Made by a program: the position numbers and the translations under genes. A stretch of DNA of 64,000 nt. It comes from Taeniopygia guttata (taxonomy: Eukaryota > Chordata > Aves > Passeriformes > Estrildidae). Location: positions 116,703,501 through 116,767,500 of the forward strand of contig NC_133026.1 in NCBI RefSeq assembly GCF_048771995.1. Reading direction: 5' to 3'. Below are positions 55,121-64,000 of this stretch, one piece after another. The number at the start of each line of letters is the position of its first letter. The first letter of the stretch is position 1. The notes beneath the pieces are model-generated. The model did not search any database. It was given only the letters and a program-made list of their open reading frames with translations, and was not told where the DNA came from.

Positions 55121-58100
55121 CATGCACAAAAACACACATTCCAGTTTCTTTTAAGATTGTGAAATATCACATTATTTCTGCAAATTGGTCGTTAAGTATT
55201 TAAAAAGAAAAAAATAATAAGACAAATTTGTCTTCCATAGCACAAGTGAATTACAAGACACAGGAACCCTTCTCTTACCCCTGAAATCTCTCAGATTAAT
55301 TCTACACTAACACTGGAATCATTGTTTCCTAAAAGTGGCTCAGTTGTTTTAAGAAAGTCATAACTCTGTATCTCCAAATATAATTTTGATGTAATTATTT
55401 CAGAAGTTATTTGAAATAACAGGAGAGGGCACATTTTCAGCATTTAGTTACATTTGCTCAAGATTTTTCTAACAAAAGAATGACAGATGCAATAAAATTC
55501 ATACTGGTGCCAAATGCTTTCATTGTTTGCCTTTTTTTTTTTAAGTCTTCTTCAACTGAGAAAAGTAAGGCTAAAGTTGAGGAAAACATTTTTTCTGGTG
55601 TTTATGAGTGGGTGTGCAAATTACTTCTCACTCTTCCTTAAATCACATTTCCCCCTGTCTTTTAAATTTGATGGGAAAAACCTTAAAATAACTGATGGAC
55701 AGGGAGACATCAACTTACTCTTTTTTTTCCACAGTTAAACAAGATTCACATTTGACTTCATCTCACAAATTCTATAGGGCATCAGGGGTGGAGACAGCTC
55801 ACACCTGAGACCAGAATGGGACAAGTCAGGTCTGGGCAGGTGTGATCCAATCATGTAAAACAATGTGCTTGCCACACTGGGACAGGACAACCATGCAGGA
55901 GCAGAGCTAGAAAAAAGGCCCAGACTTGTCAGCTGTAGTATTCTGACTCTGGTACAAGAGAGTGAAAAGCAGAAAAGTCTCAGCAATTCCCTGGAATAGC
56001 AGGGAACTCTCAGCAATTCCCTGGGTGGGGTAACAGAAAAGCCTGAAGCTGGTGAACACCCATACTTGATCTACACTGAAATCATACTTGATCTAAAACT
56101 GAAGGGCTGTTTAATTATTTTCACCTTAAAGAAAATGGGTGAAATGGAAAATGCTAAGAGCCCTCCTGGAATGCCTTTGGAATAAAAACCCAAACCACCT
56201 AACATGCAACCAGTTTGCAGAAGAGCTTTGGTGAATACAACTATCTTGCTGTGAACTGGTGTTTTTCTGGGTCAGCTGAGCTACTGTTGTCAGGGAGATG
56301 GAAGTGGTTTGCAGTCCATGCCCCTTTCCTAGCTCTTGCTCATCTTAATACCTGGCTTTTACAGTGCTCTGCACAGCTGTCATTATCTAATTTTTGGAGA
56401 TGGGGAAAGCAAGGCGTGGGTCAGCAGATGCACAGGTCAGCAGTGGGCCTTCCCCATGCTCACTGTGCAGCTGAGTCTGGTTTGCTCACATGCAGACAGG
56501 CTTGTGAGACCAAAAAACTTGTCTGTTTTTCTAGCTGTGCTAATATGGGCCCTTACAGCTCACTTTTCACTCTTACCAGATTTAAATAATAAACTCTGAA
56601 GCTCTGAGGCAGTGATGCCCAGGGCTGCTGTGTCAGATGAATCTGGAACAGTACCAAAGAGAGCAGAAAAACGGGGCCGAACAAAGTGAATAGAGCAAAT
56701 TATCTCTTTTTCTGGGAAAAAAAAAAAACAAAAACAAAACAAAACAAAAAAAAAAAAAAAAAAAAAAACCAGCCCTCACACTGACTTGTATGACTTTACT
56801 TTTAAGCTGGCCAATTAAAACAAACATATAAAAACCTTACAGTTTATTGAACAGCTCTAGGCACAAAGACTTGCAGTCCTCAGTTTTGACAAGTTAGGAA
56901 GAGAAACACTGCTTCCAGATCTTTTCAGTATCTCCTCTCTTGACATACGGGTCACTTTGTGCAAAAGGGAGGTGAAAGGGTCCAGAGGCAGAAGTTGTGA
57001 CTGGAAGATGTGACTTCCAGTGAAGGTCTTCTGAGAGCAAACCTGCAATGGCAGCACTTCCCTGGCACTCTGCAATTGCCATCCCACACAGTGAGGCTGA
57101 ACACCGAGCCCTGTGGGGCCACTAACTCACCAGTGCCAGGAATCCAGGGCACCAGGCACCCCAAGCCACAGCGAGAAGAGGGCCACCAGGCACCATCATG
57201 AACCACCAAGGGTAGGGCAAGCCTGAAGGAAAGAAAGCAGAAGCTAGGAACATGATCTGACAGGTCTGTGAATTAATCAGCATCACTCACCACTGTGTGG
57301 GGTCTTCACTTTGCAAGGCATTGCATTGCTTATTAGAGGGGATTAGAAACGGAGGGAAGCATTGCAACAGGAGATGCAGCTTACTCAAGCTTCAGGAATG
57401 ACCTGCATTTGGAAACTACCATTCAATTTTTGCATCAAATAAGAGCCATTCAAGTCCCCAGGAATGATGTGGTTGCTCTGAAACACTGAATCAAGAGCAG
57501 GTAGTAGGTTTATTTAAAGAAAGTCCAACCATTTATCAGGAAATAAATTACTTGGTGAAATTTTGAGCTGGCCAGAAAAATTGATTCTGAAGGTTCCCAA
57601 GTGCCACTGCTCCTTTCCTTCTTGATCTTGGCTTCTGGATTTTTTTCCCAGTACAGAAAGATCAGAACTTCTGTTCAGCAGCTTCCAGAGAGAAGGATTT
57701 GGCCTTCCCTCCAACTGAGGAAACGGGTCTGAACTTTAGCGTCAGTCACTGAAAGGCTTTTGTATTTGGAATTAAGATAACCCTTAAGTGAAAAGGGGTT
57801 GGGAAACCTGAGGTTCTATAATCTCAGCCTCTCACCACTGGAGCCACAGAAGAGGACAGTGTCCTCCTCTATGCTGCCAGAGGAAAATGCCCCTCAGATA
57901 TTCTGATCTTTACAGGTGGTTTTTTTCATGCTGCGTGGCTTAAATTCTTTGCTACAAAGAAAAGGATTTCAAACAGCAGCTCAGGTATCGAGCTTATATT
58001 TCCTCTGCCATCAACCTACTACAGACCCTTATTAATTATAATTTTGTCTGGAGTTTCAAGTAAGACTGAGAGTACAGTGAACTATTTTTCAAGGTCCATT

Positions 58101-58140
58101 ATCTCCCCAGCTTCTCACCAAGCTGTGACCTTTAGAGAAT
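55121..58140. other. Gene-poor stretch
   Basis: No gene recognised. Contains T-runs near 55532-55542, local duplications at 55978-56025 (TCTCAGCAATTCCCTGG occurs twice) and 56061-56095 (CATACTTGATCTA occurs twice), and an A-rich tract at 56717-56768. Frames at 56215-56589 (+) and 57209-56857 (-) are unassigned and likely spurious. Confidence 0.45.
56717..56768. repeat. A-rich tract with AAAAC units
   Basis: Poly-A interrupted by single C residues over about 50 bp, ending in a run of more than 20 A. Confidence 0.9.
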
Positions 58141-58144
58141 AGGC

Positions 58145-58335
58145 TTTAGAGGATCTGGCCTTTTAGAACAGGTTGCCCCAGGAAGTGGTGGAATCACTAC
58201 CTCTGGAATTGTTCAAAAAACACATAGATGTGGTGCTTAGGGACATGGTTTACTGGTGGACGTGGCAGTGTTAGGTTAACGGTTGAATTCAGTGATCTCA
58301 GAGGTCTTGTTGAACTTAATGATTCAGACTTTAAT
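58145..58335 (+). mobile_element. CR1 LINE 3' fragment
   Basis: Contains the CR1 3' segment starting AACAGGTTGCCCCAGGAAGT, then GGACATGGTTTACTGGTGGA, GTTAGGTTAACGG and the tail GAGGTCTTGTTGAACTTAATGA. This is the form found in CR1 subfamilies whose tail reads TTAATGATTC. + orientation, 5'-truncated and diverged. Confidence 0.85.
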
Positions 58336-58879
58336 GATCTTCTGAATGAATGCAGTGGTTTACAAAAGAGAATGGAAAGAATGAGGCTGGAAATTTGTGA
58401 AAGCATAAGGAACAATTTGTAATGCCTATGAAGCTTTAAAATGGCAAGGAAAGGAGAATGCAGGAATATAACATAGAAAATCAGCTAGCCACCCTGCAAA
58501 CATCTCATAAGGCTGCCTAGCTAACATGCACTCGAAGAGGTAATCTACAACATATGCCAGAATTTCCTAATCTTGGTCTGGCTCCACAATAATAGTCCTA
58601 TTTATAGATTGCAAAATTAGAATAGACCAGAGTGATTTTTTAATCTGATACTCTGTTTAAGAGAGATTTGAACATTCCCCTACATTAATTCTTGATACAA
58701 ATCCAAGAGTCAATTTAGCTAGTCCATTAGTTTTCAACCTTTTACATTTTGCATACCTTTAAACTTTCCAATAGATTTGAAGATGCTGGGTGCAGACTGA
58801 CAAGCAACATTCATGTCTGAGTTACCTCTCTAAAATCCCTTCACAGTCACCCCTGGATCACCAAGTGTTTGCAAATGCA

Positions 58880-58930
58880 TTAAAAAAAAAACAAAACAAA
58901 ACACAAAAACAATAAAACAAAAAAACAAAC
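58880..58930. repeat. A-rich (AAAAC)n-like tract
   Basis: A-runs with regularly spaced C residues over about 50 bp. Confidence 0.85.
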
Positions 58931-61900
58931 ATATATACCTTTCAAAAAGCATCCAATTTTAATTGAAAATAAATTAAAGGAAAATTTTAAGTTGAGGAAG
59001 AAGGAGTCCCTTGTAATGTTGTTTAAGAAATTACTCTTATGGATAAAAGCCCTCCTTTTCTCACATGTATTCCTCTGATTTCATCTTCCAGAAAGTATAT
59101 GCTGTGTCTGTTTGCTAGCTAGGCTGAAAAGCCCTCCATTACTGCGCTCCTCTCCTAATGTGGACTCTCAGAGTGATTGCATTGCCCTTTTGCCTTCCCT
59201 TTGATAAGTTAAATGGATTAAGCTTCCCCCAGCCACACTACAGGGCATATTTCCCTGCCCATTAATCATTCCCCATTATAATGTAAACAAAACCAAAATG
59301 TATTCAATACATTCTTCTTATTTCTCTGTTCATACTTATGTTACTGTCTGGTTTAAAAGACAATTTTATCTGACTAAGTTATAGATCATTAAGCTGAAAA
59401 AAAGTTTGCCCGTTACTGCTGTTTTACCATCTTGCCCCATCTTGTCTCATTAGCAGGAACTGATTGAGCATGAAGGTGTTCTCTGGCTGTCAGTAGATAA
59501 AGTAGGTGCTCTTGGCTTTCATCTGTTCTGAATTCTCCTTGTCTCATTATCTTCACAAGGTCAGATTCTTTGACACCAGGACTGCTTGCTTAGCACTCCA
59601 TTCTGGTAATTACTTGCCTGGCAACCTTAACCATAAGTAGATTGCATGTATATGGCAGCAATGAAAGTATCAGCATACAGGCCAACAGCCATATATCCAT
59701 ATAACACAAATACCATTAGAAATGTGCTCATTCTACTGATGTAATTGCTCTGCTTCTGTATTATCGTACTGCTGCAAGCACGATGTACACATTAAAATGC
59801 ATGGTTTATATTACAGCACTGAAACTGAAGTTGCAATTCAGTGCAGTTTAGGACTAATCTCATAGCTTTTCTTCCACAAAACTCACAAATGGTTTATATG
59901 GAAAAGGTTAAGATACACTTCTTCTCTGAATCTTCTTTTATCTTTTCTTAGAAAGATGTACTCAAATCCTGAAATTATGAAGTTGGTAGACTTTGGGAAA
60001 CTCTGGATGGTGACAACCATTACTGGTGCAAAGACTATCCTCAAATCAGTGCACAGTCTTCTACAAAAAAAGCATTTCCTTTGATCTATTTATTGTGAGA
60101 AAGCAAAAAATACATTCTGTGATGGATGCCTCATACAGCTCTCCTTTTTATTCCATTTTACATTCCCAAAATTACTTCTTCTATAACAAATCTTATTTAC
60201 ACAGTTCATCAATAATAGTCAAATTGTATTTGAGTCACTGACTTCTTCAAAGTTGTAACAATAATATATATGTTGTTTATGTTCCAAGAAAATCCATGAA
60301 GAGTATAAAAATGTGCATGCCTCACATTTTGGCAGAATGCCGAAATAAAAATCCCTTAATACCACTGCAGTTCAAACTCATTTATACCACATTTAAACAT
60401 GCTTCTTTTGTAAATGCTGTTCATCATCTGATCACCTCATTCTTCTTAATGTGTCAGCGATGTTTAGATTTACAACAAAGATTTCAAATCGCCTATTCAA
60501 TGTAATTTTAAGGTGGTGAAGTATCTAAATAAAAATCTGTCCATAAGACACTGGGGGTAGATATCACGTTGTACTTGCATTGTGCAATTTATTGATGATG
60601 GTCACATCATCCACATTTCACAGATGGAAAAACTGATGCCCTGACAAATTAGATAAGTTGGCACTAATTGTAGAGCAAGTTAGAAATAAAAATTAGATCT
60701 GCTGCCTACTAGTTTCATGATCTAATCAGTCTGGCTTGTTTTATTTAAACACCTATAACAGCCACAGCCCGACACTCAAGTGCAAACCTACAGACCCATT
60801 TTTTCTATCAGGAAGCCCTTGGTTTTCTTCCAGCTGCCTCCATAGTTCACAGCCCTTCCTTCAGGTTCAGAGCATTTTCTACCACACTCTTCCCTGCTTA
60901 CCACTTGCAATCACAAAAAATCCATCCTCACCTTGTACCTGTCTGCAGTAATAAGGATCACTCCCCAAACAGAAGCTATGACATCTTTCCACTCAATTCA
61001 ATAACCCATTTAAAGGCATCTGAGAATTCCCTCACAATTACCTCACAGAAATCCAGGTTCCATTCCTTGTGACATTTAGATGCAACAAAGCTCTCTAAAT
61101 GAGACTCTGCTTTATTTACCAGTAGGAACTGTGTCTTTTAGTTCTCCATATACAGGCTTTAGTTTTTGTCATGTCTCTCTACCCTTTGTTTGGAAATTTC
61201 TGTCAATTGTCTTTAGCACATTGAGAGTCAGAATCAGCCTTATCACCTTAAGGTCCAGCTGCATTTTTGAGAACAACATTTTTACCAGATGTAAGAGGTG
61301 TTCATCGGGACATGGTCTGTCTGTGGGCAGTATGTATCCTGACATCTCCAGAATCTGGTCCAGCCTTTAATGCCTTTTACTGGATGCACTGGTTCCACAA
61401 AGCACAGGGTGTATATGACAGAGAACACTGTCTCTTGTCTTGGACTGAAAACATGTAAGCGTTCATTACATATTCACAGAGATACTAACATATTTGAGGA
61501 TTTTTTTTACCTTTTCATGCAGCTTTTAATATCAAATAGGGAGGTTTGAATTTAATCAGAGGAGAATATACTGTTATAATCAATACTTAATACTAAAAAG
61601 ATGAAAATTCTTATACTGGAATGTTTGGCAAACAAATGATTTGTGAGAGGGGAAAACTGTCTTTCATTTCACCAGGAATGGATTATATTCAATACAATTG
61701 AATATTCATCAATTGAGTGCAGAAGCCTCAATCCACTGGTTGGTTAAAACTGGCCAAAGAGACAGAGTATTATCACAGAATCCCAGGCATTTGCTCAGCC
61801 TCTCACAGTATGCAGTTCACAGAAGCCGATAAACAAGCAATGAAACAAAAGCCATGTATATCTCTACATTTATCGTCTTAGCTCCAAAATGACCCTCATG

Positions 61901-62407
61901 GTACAGAAATCAAGGTGTAACATGTTCACAGTCTCCTGGCAGATGATCCACTTTCCACTCTGCTCCTTCCAAAGGATCCTGAGGACATCACTTTCTTCTG
62001 TGCTCCACCTCCTTTGGAGACTAGCTAGTTTCAATCCTTCCTCTTCCCCACATCTTTCAACTCAGAAGGACTTCTGAATCCTTAATTCAGTCAGGAAGGA
62101 ATATTAGTCTTGCTCACAACAGATTATCACATACCCTCTTCTGCCTTGGAAAACTGTTGCCCTGGGCACATTTTTGGGGTTTATATTGGGGTTTTTTTGC
62201 CAGTGGTTTAAAAAAGTCAGCCAGTTACTGCTTGGCAGTGCCATAGGTAGTCTATTATCACATATTTACCATCAGTCTACGCAGCAGCCAAGTCTCAGCA
62301 TGAAGTTTTTTCTTCTTTTAAACTTTACAGAAATATATAACTTTCTGACATATGGCAGCCACAAGAGGGACAAATATATCTAGTGTTTTCCTGAGACTTC
62401 GTGGGGT

Positions 62408-62434
62408 CTTTGGGTTCCTTGAGGGAACCCAAAG
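62408..62434. repeat. Perfect 11-bp inverted repeat, 5-nt loop
   Basis: The arms are CTTTGGGTTCC (62408-62418) and GGAACCCAAAG (62424-62434) around TTGAG. No other structural RNA signature is apparent. Confidence 0.85.
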
Positions 62435-64000
62435 GCTGAGAGAAGGAACTAGGATTTAAACCTAATATATTAGAAGGGCAAAGAGTGACTTATATTAGGA
62501 AGAGAAATTTGTCAGGAACTAAAAGAGAAAAGCTTAGGGTGACAGCCAAGGATGAACATTTTAATAGCTGCAGTTTGGCGTAAGAAAAGTCATGGGGAAC
62601 AAAAGCAAGGGAATTTAATGATGAATATGTTGTATGGGACTGTGTCAAAGGCCTAAGAGAAGTCAAGACGTTCACATTTAATTTAGAGCTGTGCAAGAAT
62701 CTCTGGTAATAATTCACAAGATAATAAAATCTACTTTCTGCCTTTCAGTTCTTTTAGTCCAGGCCTGTGGGTCTCAGATTCAGTCAAAGAAAGAAACTGA
62801 GAGTTTCTAGCCAGGCAAAAAGACCGGGAAAGAGCTGGAGAAGAATGTAAATAATTCTTTATCTCTCTTGTTTTTCACAGTGTTTATAGTTAAGTTCTGT
62901 CACTGTGCGTCAAGGACTTTGCACCAATACTGTGGGTTGTTTTCACTTCAGAACCAATGGATTTGGTCCTCACAAAGCTCTGTATAAAAGACCAGTATAT
63001 TTTAAATAAATTGAAGTCTTACTTTCACAGCCTTCTGAGTCAAGTCTATTCATTCCCGTCCTGCCTCAACAGCAACACAGGCCCTGTTTGAACGCTTTTC
63101 CTGAATTATAATCTCTACAGCAGTACTGCTCTCCACTCACTTTGGGAAGTTCATAGTGTCTCTCCAAACACATACAAATTAAGAATTATAAACAAATCCA
63201 AAGAAAAAGCACAACTTGACAAAAATAGCAGCACAACTTTTGCCTTATATGTTCACCCATTTATAGGAAATACAAGTAAACCCATGGTCTAATTCAGCTC
63301 TAATTTCCAAGGCAGGCCAAAAAAAAAAAACCAGGCAGCTAGCTATGATGGCAGATATTCATTCATCAGCAAGTAATGGAATATCAGCAACTGAGGTCTT
63401 TGTTCCTAAGAACAAATACATGTTTTTCACCTTTATGGGTTTTGTATTAGTTAACACTAAAATTATTGTCATAAAGGAGTCACAGTTTACAGAGGAGGAA
63501 ATATGTCATTAGGTCTCATGATGGGGATTTGACACCTCCTGAGCTCCCTGATAAGCCCTTGTCTTCCATTCCCCTTTGGGAAGTTGGAATAATTCATAGT
63601 TGCAGTACAGTTCTCAGTTTTAATGGCTCATTGGCCATTCAAGGAGAGAGAGACAAGTGCTGATGAACCTCAGAGCTACAGTCCTAAATGCCATCATAAG
63701 GTTTTTCTATGAGAAAAGTCTATATTGTTTTCAAATTGAAGGATTTTTTTCCTAATCTGAAATGAAAACTGTAAATATTGGTATTATGAGGTAAAATTAG
63801 AAAAATAATTAATATCAGAAAAAATGCCTATTTCAGTATGCATTTCAGGTGTTTTTCTTTGAGATAAAGGGATAGCACTCTTTTGTCAGCCAAACTTTTG
63901 GCTATTTCTAGGAAAGTCTAACATTCCAATGAATTCTTCAGTGTCCAAGCCAAACTCAACCCCAAACCAGAGAATATGAAGTACTGTCATACTTGCAGGG

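Larger units (their letters stand above)
58336..64000. other. Gene-poor AT-rich stretch to window end
   Basis: No recognised gene or transposon. Contains an A/C-rich tract at about 58880-58930, T-runs near 61500-61508, and a perfect 11-bp hairpin at 62408-62434. A moderately GC-richer region occurs at about 60730-60960. Short frames are isolated and match no family. Confidence 0.45.

Noticed and set aside
54804..55139. 111-codon minus-strand gene
   Set aside because: Lies almost entirely within the solo LTR and reflects its open sequence, not a cellular gene.
1..64000. CRISPR arrays, bacterial operons, riboswitches, tRNA or rRNA genes
   Set aside because: The sequence is vertebrate nuclear DNA. 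No regularly spaced direct repeats of the CRISPR kind, no tRNA A/B boxes with cloverleaf and no rRNA segments were found by eye.

Overview
**Organism and locus.** This is vertebrate nuclear DNA, most likely from a bird. It contains avian-type CR1 LINE tails and a 5'-truncated CR1 element at 43155-44896, two short solo LTRs of the avian endogenous-retrovirus kind, and no SINEs or L1 elements that I recognise. The key landmark is a microRNA hairpin at about 11033-11121 on the + strand. It contains the complete 20-nt mature miR-124-3p, the miR-124-5p arm, and a terminal loop that matches my memory of the vertebrate mir-124-2 paralogue rather than mir-124-1 or -3. I therefore read the window as the MIR124-2 host-gene locus and the gene-poor DNA downstream of it.

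**Layout.** 1-2200 is AT-rich flank. 2200-14420 is a cluster of CpG islands separated by AT-rich stretches that look like conserved non-coding DNA. Inside it lie a full CRE palindrome (9108-9115), a strong splice acceptor with branch point (exon from 9964), the mir-124 hairpin, and a near-perfect REST/NRSF RE1 element (12259-12279) about 1.2 kb downstream of the hairpin. The cluster ends with a strong CTCF-type motif (14289-14307) and a 27-bp minisatellite (14331-14546). From about 14.5 kb to the end the DNA is AT-rich and gene-poor. It holds microsatellites, perfect short hairpins near 16.4-16.6 kb, a purine tract (18105-18352), an isolated CpG island with a second CTCF-like motif (about 30065-30300), CR1 copies, G/T-rich low-complexity DNA, and solo LTRs at 46220-46618 and 54621-55114. 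Both LTRs have identifiable target-site duplications.

**How it works together.** The sequence suggests a neuronal microRNA transcription unit. It would be read left to right from a CpG-island domain and repressed outside neurons by REST bound at the RE1. miR-124 in turn favours the neuronal programme. CTCF-type sites at 14.3 and 30.2 kb may mark structural boundaries. No protein-coding gene is recognised. The long open frames in the CpG islands overlap one another on both strands and come from GC-rich, stop-poor sequence. The open frames over the minisatellite exist because its period is a multiple of three. All functional assignments rest on reading the sequence; no database search was possible.
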